Assembly (NCBI GenBank): GCA_030671985.1
Contig: DAOVHI010000029.1
Location: 1 to 12,746, forward strand
Source of the DNA: JAHJDO01 sp030671985 [NCBI: bacterium]
Lineage (GTDB): Bacteria; JAHJDO01
Direction: 5' to 3'
Length of the DNA: 12,746 nt
The notes under the pieces are model-generated. The model was not told where the DNA came from. It ran no database searches and was given only the letters and a program-made list of their open reading frames with translations. Positions 1-7,837 of the stretch are shown piece by piece; position 1 is the first letter of the stretch; the number at the start of each line of letters is the position of its first letter. Made by a program: the position numbers and the translations under genes.

Positions 1-1
1 G

Positions 2-484
2 GGTTACGGCAGGAGTTATATACCGCCTTCTCAAAGCATAAGAGATCATATTGCTAAAATGAAACTGATCCCAATTAAAGAGATCATTAAAGGAAATAGG
101 ATTGTTTTATGTGAAGACTCAATTGTAAGGGGCACACAGCTTAAAAGCTATACTATCCAGAAGTTGTGGGAAAGCGGAGCAAAAGAGATTCATGTCAGGG
201 TTGCATGTCCGCCTTTATTGTTTCCTTCCAAATTTGATTATTCTACAAAGAAAAAAGAAGAACTGGTTGCCATACGCACAATAAGAGCTCTGGAAGGCAA
301 AGATATCAAAGACATGAGTGAATACATTGATTCCAATTCGAAAAAACACAAAAAAATGGTAGACAGCATTGCTAAAGAATTAGACGTTACCACATTAAAG
401 TATCAAACACTTGAAGACATGGTAAAAGCGATAGGACTGCCCAAGGAAAAACTTTGTCTTTATGTATGGACTGGAAAGGTGTAA
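2..484 (+). CDS. purF: Amidophosphoribosyltransferase, C-terminal part (5' end outside window)
   Basis: PurF makes 5-phosphoribosylamine from PRPP and glutamine, the first committed step of purine synthesis. The reading frame is open from base 2, so only the last 160 residues are present. They include the end of the PRPP-transferase domain, with the PRPP-binding motif [10 protein letters not shown] encoded at about 110-139, then the stretch VACPPLLF and the C-terminal [12 protein letters not shown] 59 is internal, because conserved PurF sequence ([19 protein letters not shown]) precedes it. Two positions that are usually Fe-S cysteines in Bacillus-type PurF are Ser (codon 227-229) and Val (codon 464-466) here; one Cys of the terminal CxxC pair remains (455-457). 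The TAA stop shares its last base with the ATG of the next gene, indicating translational coupling. The identification is secure. Loss of the cluster is an inference from alignment by eye. Confidence 0.93.
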   Translation, partial: GYGRSYIPPSQSIRDHIAKMKLIPIKEIIKGNRIVLCEDSIVRGTQLKSYTIQKLWESGAKEIHVRVACPPLLFPSKFDYSTKKKEELVAIRTIRALEGKDIKDMSEYIDSNSKKHKKMVDSIAKELDVTTLKYQTLEDMVKAIGLPKEKLCLYVWTGKV

Positions 485-2001
485 TGAATAAAAAAATAGG
501 TTTTGATAACGAAAAGTATCTGAAAGAACAGACTAAGGCTATTCTTGAGAGGGTTGAGAGATCCGACAATAAACTGTATCTTGAGTTTGGCGGAAAACTT
601 GTTTTTGACTTTCATGCTTCAAGAGTTCTGCCGGGCTTTGATCCTAATGTAAAGATACGGCTCTTACAGCAGCTAAAGGATAAGGCAGATATATTGCTAT
701 GTATTTATGCCGGTGATATTGAAAGAAAAAAAATAAGAGCTGATTTCGGGATTACATACGACGTTGCGGTGCTTAAACTGATTGATGATTTAAAGGATTG
801 GGGTATTGATATATTGGCAGTTGTAATAACACGTTTTGAAGACCAGCCGGCAACCAGAATATTTAAAAACAAATTAAAGCGTAGAAACATAAGGGTTTAT
901 ACTCACGCATTTACAAAGGGATATCCTACAGATGTGAATTTAATTGTAAGTGATGAAGGTTATGGAGTAAACGAATATATTGAGACCAACAAACCTCTTG
1001 TTGTAGTTACCGGACCAGGACCAGGCAGCGGGAAATTAGCTACATGTCTTTCTCAATTGTATCATGATTATAAGAGAGGGATGAAAAACGGATATGCGAA
1101 ATTCGAAACATTTCCTGTGTGGAATCTACCGCTTAAGCATCCGGTAAATTCGGCTTATGAAGCAGCAACAGCGGATTTAAAGGATTTTAACATGATAGAT
1201 TCTTTTCATATTGAAGCATACAAAAAGGTTGCTGTGAATTATAACAGGGATGTAGAGGTGTTTCCTGTGCTTAAGAGAATACTGGAGAAGATAACAGGAT
1301 CTGAGTCAATATATAAGTCGCCTACTGATATGGGTGTAAACAGAGCCGGTTTTGGAATTATAGATGATAAAATAGTAAAACACTCTGCGAAACAAGAAAT
1401 AATAAGAAGATATTTTAGATGTGCCTGCGAATATGTAATGGGACTTGTGGATAAGGAAACAGTGCAAAGAGTGGAGCTTATTATGGAAGATCTTAATCTT
1501 AAACAGAAGGATAGGCTGGTGGTCGTGCCGGCACGAAAAGCTATTGAAGACGCTCAGCAAAGAGGAGAGGGTAATGAAGGAATCTTTTGCGGAGCGGCCA
1601 TAGAACTAAAGGACGGCTCAATTACTACGGGAAAAAATTCTTCTCTTATGCATGCAACATCAAGTCTTATTCTGAACGCTGTAAAAGAACTGGCGGAAAT
1701 CCCTGATAAGATACATCTTCTATCTCCGAACATAATAGATTCTATAGGTAATCTTAAAAAAAATATTTTAAACACGAAAGCTGTGAGTCTAAATTTGGAA
1801 GAGACCTTAATCGCTCTTTCCATAAGCGCAACCACAAATCCAACCGCTCAACTTGCTATGGAAAAGCTGAAGGAACTTAAGGGCTGCGAAGTGCATATGA
1901 CGCATATCCCAACTCCCGGCGACGAAGTAGGATTAAGAAAATTGGGGGTTAATACTACCAGCGATCCCAATTTTTCCACAAAGACGCTTTTTGTCGAATA
2001 A
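484..2001 (+). CDS. DUF1846 / UPF0371 family protein
   Basis: This 505-residue protein matches the UPF0371/DUF1846 family nearly end to end; family members are about 500 residues. The N-terminal stretch ([14 protein letters not shown], then [20 protein letters not shown]) is characteristic. A glycine-rich, P-loop-like motif, GPGPGSGK, lies at residues 177-184, followed by [15 protein letters not shown]. The family has structures but, to my knowledge, no settled biochemical function, so none is assigned. The frame stays open upstream to ATG 454, but ATG 484 is preferred: it overlaps the purF stop by one base, has GGAAAGG at 474-480 upstream, and begins with the family-typical MNKKIGFD. The gene sits inside a purine operon between purF and purS, which suggests but does not prove a role linked to nucleotides. 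The protein looks cytosolic, with no signal peptide or membrane segment. Confidence 0.93.
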   Translation: MNKKIGFDNEKYLKEQTKAILERVERSDNKLYLEFGGKLVFDFHASRVLPGFDPNVKIRLLQQLKDKADILLCIYAGDIERKKIRADFGITYDVAVLKLIDDLKDWGIDILAVVITRFEDQPATRIFKNKLKRRNIRVYTHAFTKGYPTDVNLIVSDEGYGVNEYIETNKPLVVVTGPGPGSGKLATCLSQLYHDYKRGMKNGYAKFETFPVWNLPLKHPVNSAYEAATADLKDFNMIDSFHIEAYKKVAVNYNRDVEVFPVLKRILEKITGSESIYKSPTDMGVNRAGFGIIDDKIVKHSAKQEIIRRYFRCACEYVMGLVDKETVQRVELIMEDLNLKQKDRLVVVPARKAIEDAQQRGEGNEGIFCGAAIELKDGSITTGKNSSLMHATSSLILNAVKELAEIPDKIHLLSPNIIDSIGNLKKNILNTKAVSLNLEETLIALSISATTNPTAQLAMEKLKELKGCEVHMTHIPTPGDEVGLRKLGVNTTSDPNFSTKTLFVE

Positions 2002-2018
2002 AACCCTATAAAATTAGT

Positions 2019-2023
2019 GGAGG
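2019..2023 (+). promoter_or_regulatory. purS ribosome binding site
   Basis: A perfect GGAGG lies 4 nt before ATG 2028. It is the strongest Shine-Dalgarno sequence in the left operon, in the only gap (26 nt) between operon genes. This suggests purS is translated independently rather than by coupling to the DUF1846 gene. Confidence 0.75.
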
Positions 2024-2027
2024 TATA

Positions 2028-2282
2028 ATGCTAAAAGCAAAAGTATATGTAAATCTAAAGAACACTGTAGTTGATCCGCAGGGTTTGGCGACGAAGAATG
2101 CGTTAAAGTCGCTTAATTATGAGCGGGAGATAGAAGAGGTTCGAGTTGGTAAGCTAATAGATATTAGGTTAGATATGTCTGATAGAAAAAAAGCAGAACA
2201 AATGATTGACGAAATGTGCAAAAAGCTTCTTTCTAACCCTACTATTGAAGACTATAGCTTTACTTTAGAAGAAGTAGAATAA
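2028..2282 (+). CDS. purS: Phosphoribosylformylglycinamidine synthase subunit PurS
   Basis: PurS is the small structural subunit that bridges PurQ (glutaminase) and small-type PurL (synthetase) in the FGAM synthetase complex. At 84 residues the gene has the usual family length. It shows the family N-terminus (KAKVYVNLKNTVVDPQG) and the central block LGIATKNALKSL-like region (ATKNALKSLNY), followed by VRVGKLIDI and a C-terminal MCKKLLSNPTIEDYSF. The order purS-purQ-purL is the classic arrangement in bacteria with the three-subunit enzyme. The start ATG 2028 is well supported by GGAGG 4 nt upstream. The purQ start follows 17 nt after the stop (or 8 nt, if the upstream ATG is used). No anomalies seen. 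Confidence 0.95.
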   Translation: MLKAKVYVNLKNTVVDPQGLATKNALKSLNYEREIEEVRVGKLIDIRLDMSDRKKAEQMIDEMCKKLLSNPTIEDYSFTLEEVE

Positions 2283-2285
2283 CAT

Positions 2286-2302
2286 AAGGAATGGAATTCT
2301 TG
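2286..2302 (+). promoter_or_regulatory. purQ ribosome binding site and TTG start
   Basis: AAGGA at 2286-2290 abuts ATG 2291 with zero spacing, which is unfavourable. It lies 9 nt before TTG 2300, which is a normal spacing. TTG is therefore the preferred purQ start. The resulting N-terminus ([14 protein letters not shown]) also matches the family better. Confidence 0.6.
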
Positions 2303-2962
2303 AGATTTGGAGTCGTTGTATTCCCCGGTTCTAACTGTGATCACGATTGCTTTTACGTTTTAAACAACGTGCTGAAGCAAGATGTCAAGTATATCTGGCA
2401 TAAAGAGATAGAAGTAAGAGATGTGGATTGTATTGTTCTTCCCGGTGGATTTAGTTATGGAGATTATTTGAGAACAGGTGCAATCGCGCGGTTTTCTCCA
2501 ATAATGCAAGGTGTTATTGATTTTGCTAATAAAGGCGGACTGGTTATTGGTATTTGCAATGGTTTTCAAATCCTCTTGGAGGCAGGTCTCTTGCCCGGAG
2601 CAATGTTGCGCAATAAAAATGTACACTTTATTTGTAAACATGTTCATATAAAGCTACTAAATAAGAACACTCCATTTACAAATTTGTACAAAAAAGACGA
2701 AGTTCTGAAAATACCAATTGCTCACAATGAAGGTAATTACTATATTGACGAAAAGGGGTTGAAAACCCTCAAGGAGAACAATCAGATAGTATTTCAGTAT
2801 TGCGCCAATCCTAATGGAGCAGCGGATAACATAGCAGGCATTATAAACAAAGAAGGAAATGTGCTTGGCATGATGCCCCATCCGGAAAGAAGTTCCGAAA
2901 AAGAACTCGGCTCACAAGACGGGTTATTTATATTTAAGTCAATAGTTGAGTGGGTGAAATAA
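2300..2962 (+). CDS. purQ: Phosphoribosylformylglycinamidine synthase, glutaminase subunit PurQ
   Basis: PurQ is the class I glutamine amidotransferase that supplies ammonia to PurL for conversion of FGAR to FGAM. With a TTG start at 2300 the protein has 220 residues, the usual size. The catalytic triad is visible: the nucleophile Cys86 in GICNGFQIL, and His194 and Glu196 in PHPERSSE. The oxyanion-type motif [19 protein letters not shown] and the conserved FICKHVHIK block are also present. An ATG at 2291 would add three residues, but its Shine-Dalgarno has no spacer, so TTG is preferred. The stop is one base from the purL ATG, so the two are probably translationally coupled. The product acts in the cytosol with PurS and PurL. 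The protein appears intact. Confidence 0.94.
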   Translation: MRFGVVVFPGSNCDHDCFYVLNNVLKQDVKYIWHKEIEVRDVDCIVLPGGFSYGDYLRTGAIARFSPIMQGVIDFANKGGLVIGICNGFQILLEAGLLPGAMLRNKNVHFICKHVHIKLLNKNTPFTNLYKKDEVLKIPIAHNEGNYYIDEKGLKTLKENNQIVFQYCANPNGAADNIAGIINKEGNVLGMMPHPERSSEKELGSQDGLFIFKSIVEWVK

Positions 2963-2963
2963 T

Positions 2964-5177
2964 ATGATTACTTCCGAAACGTATAGATCTTTAGGATTAA
3001 CTGATAAAGAATATCAGAAGATATTGAGTCTACTGAAGAGAGAGCCTACCGTTACCGAGCTTGCAATGTTTGCTGCGGAATGGTCAGAGCATTGCGGTTA
3101 TGTAAGCTCCCGCAATCTGCTTAAAATTCTGCCTAAAACAGGAAAATACAAAACTCTGATAGGTGAGGATTCCGGAGGGATATTTGTTGATGACATTGCC
3201 ATTATTTTTAAGATGGAAAGCCATAATCATCCTTCGCAGGTCGAGCCCAAACAAGGGGCTGCTACAGGAGTGGGTGGAATCATTAGAGATATATTTACTG
3301 CCGGCGCAAGACCTATTGCAAGCTTGAATTCTCTGAGGTTTGGATCTCTTTCAGAACCATATAACAAATATCTTCTTCAGGGAGTAGTGGACGGCATACA
3401 GTTTTATGGAAACTGTTTGGGAGTACCTACAATTGGAGGAGAAATATATTTTGACGAGAGTTACAACGGGAATTGTCTTGTTAACGCAATGAGTATTGGA
3501 ATAGCAAAAAAGAATGAGCTGGCAAAAGCATGCGCTTTCGGAGAAGGCAACTCCATTATGTATGTTGGAGCCAGTACAGGAAGAGATGGTATTGGAGGGT
3601 GCAGTGTTCTTGCTTCTCATGAATTCAGTGAGGGAGACGCAAAGAGACCGACTGTTCAAATTGGAGATCCATTTATGGAAAAATGCCTGATTGAAGCAAC
3701 ATTAGAGATTCTTTCTACAGGCTATGTTTTGGGAATTAAGGATATGGGCGCAGCAGGTCTTACATGCGCAGTCAGTGAAATGGCATCGGATGGAGAATCT
3801 GGTATTGATATGGAACTATGCAATATTCCGCTCAGAGAAAAGCATATGGAACCATGGGAAATAATGGTGTCTGAGTCACAGGCAAGAATGCTTGTGTGCG
3901 TTAAAGCAGGAAAAGAAAAGGCAATTAAGAATATATTTTCTAAGTGGGATTTAAACGCAGTAACTATTGGCAAAGTTATAAAAGACAAGATGGTTCGCAT
4001 TTGGGATAATGGCAAAATATTAGTTGAGGTGAAAGCGGATATATTAACAAAAGCTCCTATTTATGATATGCCGTATAAAAAACCTGAGTATATGAAAAAA
4101 ATAAATAATTTAGATATAGATGTTGTTCATGAACCATCGGATTACAATATTGTTTTACTCAATCTTCTTAAAAGTCCATCCATTGCGAGTAAGGAATGGG
4201 TGTATGAACAATATGATCACATGATCCAGCTAAATACCGTTGTCTTACCCGGTTCAGATGCCGCTGTAATTAGATTGAAGGGAACGAATAAAGCTATTGC
4301 GGCTACCACCGACTGCAATAGCCGTTATTGTTATTTAAACCCTTATAGAGGCGCTCAAATTGCAGTTGCAGAAGCAGCAAGAAACCTGGTTTGTTCCGGA
4401 GCTGAGCCGGCATCTGTTACTGATTGTCTTAATTTTGGAAATCCTAAAAAACCGGATAGATATTGGCAGTTTAAAAATTGCGTACAGGGTATTACGGATG
4501 CCTGCGAATTTTTTGATGTTTCAGTAGCGAGCGGGAATGTGTCCTTTTATAATGAGAATCCGGCGGGAGCCGTTTATCCTACTCCTGCAATCGGAATGAT
4601 AGGCATTATAGATGATATAAATAAAGTCTGTACTCAATATTTTAAAAATGAAGATGACTTGATTATTCTCCTTGGAATTTCACTGGAAGAACTAGGAGGA
4701 AGCGAGTACCTGAAGCTAGTTCACGAATTGGTCAGAGGAGATGCTCCTGAGCTTGATTTAAAAATGGAAAGGGCTGTTCAGCTTACAACGCTCGAAGCAA
4801 TCAGGGATGGGCTTGTCAATTCTGCTCATGATCTCTCAGAAGGAGGACTTGCAGTTGGTTTGGCAGAATGCTGTATGTCAAACAAAGAGAAGCTGATAGG
4901 AGCTGTAGTAGATAATTTGAATTTTGACATTAGAACGGATGCCTTACTATTTGGAGAATCTCAGTCAAGGATCATACTCAGCTGTGCAGAGAAATCCCTC
5001 AATCAAATTAAGAAAATTGCTAAGAAACACAAAACAAGTTTACAGGTAATTGGCAGCACGGGCGGAAACAGGTTTATTGTTTCAAATAATGATAACAAGT
5101 TAATAGACCTGTCATTAGAGAAATTGCAAGACACATGGTCCAATGCACTGAGGAGAGATATTGATAGCAGTAATTGA
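2964..5177 (+). CDS. purL: Phosphoribosylformylglycinamidine synthase, synthetase subunit PurL (small type)
   Basis: PurL catalyses ATP-dependent conversion of FGAR to FGAM using ammonia from PurQ. At 737 residues this is the small, Bacillus-like form that needs PurS and PurQ as separate subunits; both lie just upstream. Visible signatures are WSEHCGY (catalytic His at about residue 43), the nucleotide/metal loop GEDSGGIFVDD, and ESHNHPSQVEPKQGAATGVGG (two segments, residues about 85-105). The second AIRS-like half has AATTDCNSRYC, NFGNPKKP and HDLSEGGLAVGLAECC. The start ATG lies one nucleotide after the purQ stop; its own Shine-Dalgarno is weak, consistent with coupling. The last 17 bases overlap hisH. 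The protein looks complete and functional. Confidence 0.96.
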   Translation: MITSETYRSLGLTDKEYQKILSLLKREPTVTELAMFAAEWSEHCGYVSSRNLLKILPKTGKYKTLIGEDSGGIFVDDIAIIFKMESHNHPSQVEPKQGAATGVGGIIRDIFTAGARPIASLNSLRFGSLSEPYNKYLLQGVVDGIQFYGNCLGVPTIGGEIYFDESYNGNCLVNAMSIGIAKKNELAKACAFGEGNSIMYVGASTGRDGIGGCSVLASHEFSEGDAKRPTVQIGDPFMEKCLIEATLEILSTGYVLGIKDMGAAGLTCAVSEMASDGESGIDMELCNIPLREKHMEPWEIMVSESQARMLVCVKAGKEKAIKNIFSKWDLNAVTIGKVIKDKMVRIWDNGKILVEVKADILTKAPIYDMPYKKPEYMKKINNLDIDVVHEPSDYNIVLLNLLKSPSIASKEWVYEQYDHMIQLNTVVLPGSDAAVIRLKGTNKAIAATTDCNSRYCYLNPYRGAQIAVAEAARNLVCSGAEPASVTDCLNFGNPKKPDRYWQFKNCVQGITDACEFFDVSVASGNVSFYNENPAGAVYPTPAIGMIGIIDDINKVCTQYFKNEDDLIILLGISLEELGGSEYLKLVHELVRGDAPELDLKMERAVQLTTLEAIRDGLVNSAHDLSEGGLAVGLAECCMSNKEKLIGAVVDNLNFDIRTDALLFGESQSRIILSCAEKSLNQIKKIAKKHKTSLQVIGSTGGNRFIVSNNDNKLIDLSLEKLQDTWSNALRRDIDSSN
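5151..5155 (+). promoter_or_regulatory. hisH ribosome binding site inside purL
   Basis: AGGAG lies 5 nt before TTG 5161, within the purL coding end. It decides the hisH start: the TTG gives [11 protein letters not shown], exactly the family N-terminus, and no ATG is available nearby in that frame. Confidence 0.7.
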
Positions 5178-5772
5178 TTATGGATTGGGCAATCTGAGAA
5201 GCGTAAGCAAGGCTGTAGAAAAACTAGGTGTAGAAGTAGATGTTACGGATAGTCCTGAGAGAATAGAAAAAGCAAACGGTATAATACTTCCCGGAGTAGG
5301 CGCATTTCATGTCGGCATGCAAAATCTCAAGAGATTAAATCTTCTTTCTGTTCTTCATGAGACAATATCAAAAGGAACCCCCTTTTTGGGTATCTGCTTG
5401 GGATTTCAGATATTGTTCAGTCAAAGCGAAGAACACGGAATTTGTAATGGTATGGACATAATCAATGGTAAAGTAAAGAGGTTTACTCACGATTTAAAAA
5501 TACCTCATATGGGCTGGAATCAAGTGAAATTCAAAACTCAAAATTCGAAATCCAAAATTTTTAACGAGGTTTCTGATAACTCCTATTTTTATTTTGTTCA
5601 TTCATATTATGCTGAGCCTGAAGATCAAAATGTTATAATAGCCAAAACAGAATACGGACATGAGTTTACATCGGCCATAAATAAAGGCAATGTCTGGGGG
5701 GTACAGTTTCATCCTGAGAAGAGCGGAGATATTGGACTTAATGTTTTGAGGAGTTTTTTATCATTATGTTAG
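5161..5772 (+). CDS. hisH: Imidazole glycerol phosphate synthase, glutaminase subunit HisH
   Basis: HisH hydrolyses glutamine and channels ammonia to HisF for synthesis of imidazole glycerol phosphate and AICAR. The 203-residue length is typical. The N-terminus [11 protein letters not shown], the nucleophile Cys79 in GICLGFQ, and His184/Glu186 in QFHPEKSGD are all present, as are HMGWNQV and FYFVHSYY. It starts at TTG 5161 inside purL (17-nt overlap) with AGGAG 5 nt upstream. Its end overlaps hisF by 7 nt (ATGTTAG), so all three genes are probably coupled. Odd feature: residues about 124-134, between the conserved HMGWNQV and [10 protein letters not shown] blocks, are encoded by four tandem copies of a 7-bp unit (5531-5558). 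This makes the loop slightly longer than usual without touching the active site. Confidence 0.95.
   Translation: MIAVIDYGLGNLRSVSKAVEKLGVEVDVTDSPERIEKANGIILPGVGAFHVGMQNLKRLNLLSVLHETISKGTPFLGICLGFQILFSQSEEHGICNGMDIINGKVKRFTHDLKIPHMGWNQVKFKTQNSKSKIFNEVSDNSYFYFVHSYYAEPEDQNVIIAKTEYGHEFTSAINKGNVWGVQFHPEKSGDIGLNVLRSFLSLC
5531..5558 (+). repeat. Tandem heptamer repeat (about 4 x TCAAAAT) inside hisH
   Basis: The 28 bases read as four successive 7-mers: TCAAAAC, TCAAAAT, TCGAAAT, CCAAAAT. The unit is not a multiple of three, so each copy is read in a different phase and the peptide ([10 protein letters not shown]) is not itself repetitive. It falls in a variable surface loop. A two-copy version (GAAAACT, CAAAACT) occurs at 6164-6177 in hisF. 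Confidence 0.6.
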
Positions 5773-6527
5773 CAAAAAGAATAATTCCGTGTTTAGATGT
5801 AAAGGACGGAAGAGTTGTTAAGGGTATAAATTTTCTGAATCTCGTGGATGCCGGAGATCCTGTAGAAGTAGCATCAATTTATTCAAGAGAAAATGCCGAT
5901 GAATTGGTTTTTTTAGATATTACTGCAAGTGTAGAAAAACGCAGTACAATTCTTGATGTAGTAAAGAAAACCGCGGAACAGGTTTTTATTCCTCTCACGG
6001 TTGGAGGAGGTATCAGAAGCATAGAGGATATAAGGCTGCTGCTTAAGTCCGGAGCAGATAAAGTTTCATTGAATACGGCAGCCATAGAGAATAAAAACTT
6101 GATCAGGAAAGCATCCGAACAATTTGGCAGTCAGTGTATCGTCGTGGCGATAGATGCCAAGAGGAAAACTCAAAACTTAGAGTGGGAGGTCTATACTTAT
6201 GGCGGAAGAAAGTCCGTTGGACTGGATGTAATAGAATGGGCAGAAGAAGTTATGGAATTAGGCGCAGGGGAGATTCTGCTTACCAGTATGGATGCCGACG
6301 GTACAAAGGATGGGTATGATATAGCGCTGACCAGAGCGGTTTCAGAGACAGTGAATATTTCGGTAATCGCTTCAGGGGGAGCAGGTGCTCCCGAGCATCT
6401 TTGCCGGGTTTTAACGGATGGAAAAGCTGATGCTGTTCTTGCGGCATCTATTTTCCATTACGGTGAATACTCAATTAAAGAAACAAAAAAATATCTGAAG
6501 GAAAGAGGCATAGCGGTTAGAATATAA
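5766..6527 (+). CDS. hisF: Imidazole glycerol phosphate synthase, cyclase subunit HisF
   Basis: HisF is the (beta/alpha)8 barrel that condenses PRFAR with ammonia from HisH and cleaves it to imidazole glycerol phosphate plus AICAR. The 253 residues equal the usual family length. The two catalytic aspartates fall at the canonical positions: Asp11 ([14 protein letters not shown]) and Asp130 (VVAIDAKR). The phosphate-binding loops LTVGGGIRS and [11 protein letters not shown] are present, as is [18 protein letters not shown]. The ATG lies inside the hisH end (7-nt overlap), with GAGGAG at 5748-5753, 12 nt upstream, which is a little far. After KR at residue 133 the loop KTQNLEW is encoded by two heptamers like those in hisH. 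The gene ends 11 bp inside the oppositely oriented transporter gene. No terminator lies between them. Confidence 0.96.
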   Translation: MLAKRIIPCLDVKDGRVVKGINFLNLVDAGDPVEVASIYSRENADELVFLDITASVEKRSTILDVVKKTAEQVFIPLTVGGGIRSIEDIRLLLKSGADKVSLNTAAIENKNLIRKASEQFGSQCIVVAIDAKRKTQNLEWEVYTYGGRKSVGLDVIEWAEEVMELGAGEILLTSMDADGTKDGYDIALTRAVSETVNISVIASGGAGAPEHLCRVLTDGKADAVLAASIFHYGEYSIKETKKYLKERGIAVRI

Positions 6528-7470
6528 TAATTACCAAAAAAGCAGGGATTGTAATTATAGAAAGTAAGGTTGTTGAATAAATAGCGGATGCTGCAAACTT
6601 TTCGTCTCCTCCATATTGCTTTATAACAACAGAGGTTGCAATTGCAACCGGCATAATAGCTATTACGCTTGCGATTTTTTTACTTATAATCGGCATATTT
6701 AGAAAACTAATTAGTGCGAGAATGCATGCCGGTATCACCACTAATCTCAATACGTTAATTAATATTACATTTTTATCCTTAAATACGTTGAGGTAATGAA
6801 TATCCGCAAGCACAAAACCAGCTATAAGCATTGCAATTGGAATAGTTGTTTGCCCCAGAGCGCTTAATAATCGCATGAACACTAAACCTAAATCCGCAAC
6901 TGGTTTTGGGAACTGTGGGTGGAATCCGCTTAAGACCATTCCTAAAACGATTGCAATAAGCGGCATATTGACTATTTTTTTAAGAGAGGATATCTCAAGC
7001 TTGTGAGCAGTAACTATATAAATTCCTAGTGTCCACTGAACGAGAATCGTTCCAAGGTTACATAGTGCCAGCAGGACGACTCCCTTTTCTCCGAATAAAA
7101 CCAAAACAATCGGTAAAGGCAGAAAAGAGTAATTGTTTATCATGCAAGCGTATAAAAACGCGCTCTTCCTGGGTTTTGGTATTTTCCCGATTCTTGCTCC
7201 AATAATTCCAATAATATAGCCTACAACTACTATCAGAGCGCCGATAACTATAAGAACCAGATTTTCTCTTATCAGGCTCCAATTGCATTTTTTCAACATT
7301 GCAGAGAAGAGTAATGCCGGCCAAGCAATATTCATTAAGATACCTGAAAGAGACTTTGAGCCTTCGTTAGAAATTATATTAAGTCTCTTTGCAAATACAC
7401 CGATAAATATGAGGAGAAATACGTAGATTATCTCAATCCAAATCGACCAGAAAGTTTGTAAATATTGCAT
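6517..7470 (-). CDS. AEC-family (auxin efflux carrier / malate permease-like) membrane transporter
   Basis: This 317-residue, very hydrophobic inner-membrane protein has about ten predicted transmembrane segments in two halves, as in the AEC family (Pfam Mem_trans), whose bacterial members are annotated as malate or organic-anion permeases. Signatures are the N-terminal [20 protein letters not shown] and [17 protein letters not shown], the midpoint [21 protein letters not shown], and the second-half motif [17 protein letters not shown] charged cytoplasmic loop (residues about 92-103, [12 protein letters not shown]) follows the third segment. The substrate cannot be deduced. It is the last gene of a four-gene operon: its ATG lies 3 nt after the stop of the PII-like gene and has no strong Shine-Dalgarno of its own, suggesting coupling. 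Its 3' end overlaps hisF by 11 bp, tail to tail. Confidence 0.85.
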   Translation of the reverse strand: MQYLQTFWSIWIEIIYVFLLIFIGVFAKRLNIISNEGSKSLSGILMNIAWPALLFSAMLKKCNWSLIRENLVLIVIGALIVVVGYIIGIIGARIGKIPKPRKSAFLYACMINNYSFLPLPIVLVLFGEKGVVLLALCNLGTILVQWTLGIYIVTAHKLEISSLKKIVNMPLIAIVLGMVLSGFHPQFPKPVADLGLVFMRLLSALGQTTIPIAMLIAGFVLADIHYLNVFKDKNVILINVLRLVVIPACILALISFLNMPIISKKIASVIAIMPVAIATSVVIKQYGGDEKFAASAIYSTTLLSIITIPAFLVIIIF

Positions 7471-7473
7471 ATT

Positions 7474-7815
7474 TTATGTGAGATTCTCTTTGGATTTCAC
7501 AATTTCATTAACAGGCACGGTAAACATTATTCCTATGCTCGGTTCTGTAAAATCAATTCCTTCTTCTTTTAGAATCTTCTCTAGTTTGGAAAGAAATTTA
7601 TCTCCATCAATCAGGGCAAATATTGTTTTTGACGGCGTTTTTTCCTCTCCCATAAGCTGTCTCAATCCGGCGAATATCGGTACTTCATATGCCAAAAACT
7701 GACCTAAGCCCATACTGTCTATAATTGTCGCTCCACTAACTCCGAGTTCCACGAGAATGGACAGAACATCCTCTAAATGCTTTTCCTTATTTAAAACAAT
7801 AAATAAAAGTTTCAT
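7474..7815 (-). CDS. PII-like small signalling protein
   Basis: This 113-residue protein begins MKLLFIVLNKEKHLEDVLSI and is predicted to be beta-alpha-beta-beta-alpha-beta, the ferredoxin-like fold of PII and PII-like proteins. The C-terminal stretch IGIMFTVPVNEI resembles the strand and C-loop of PII (KIFVYPVEEV-type). The classical T-loop (with its YRG region) and the B-loop GDGKIF motif are absent, so it is PII-like rather than GlnB/GlnK. Such proteins usually sit beside a transporter and bind a nucleotide or other small ligand; the ligand here is unknown. Start: ATG 7815 has GGAGGG 8 nt upstream; TTG 7818 would add one Met and is less likely. It lies between an antiporter and an AEC carrier in one operon, consistent with gating one of them. 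Moderately sure of the fold, unsure of the ligand. Confidence 0.7.
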   Translation of the reverse strand: MKLLFIVLNKEKHLEDVLSILVELGVSGATIIDSMGLGQFLAYEVPIFAGLRQLMGEEKTPSKTIFALIDGDKFLSKLEKILKEEGIDFTEPSIGIMFTVPVNEIVKSKENLT

Positions 7816-7823
7816 CAATCATT

Positions 7824-7829
7824 CCCTCC
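7824..7829 (-). promoter_or_regulatory. Ribosome binding site of the PII-like gene
   Basis: GGAGGG on the minus strand, 8 nt before ATG 7815. It is much stronger than the Shine-Dalgarno sequences of the two membrane-protein genes of the operon, so the soluble signalling protein may be made in excess over the transporters. Confidence 0.7.
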
Positions 7830-7837
7830 ATAAAGTC

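Noticed and set aside
454-483. Upstream ATG 454 as start of the DUF1846 gene
   Set aside because: It would overlap purF by 31 bp and has no Shine-Dalgarno. ATG 484 has GGAAAGG upstream and the family-typical N-terminus.
3722-4015. 97-codon minus-strand open frame opposite purL
   Set aside because: It is antisense to highly conserved PurL sequence; no independent evidence of coding.
6522-6559. AT-rich imperfect inverted repeat (AATTAC ... GTAATT) at the hisF/AEC junction as a bidirectional terminator
   Set aside because: The stem is almost entirely A/T with a bulge and has no clean U-tract. It also lies inside the coding end of the transporter gene.
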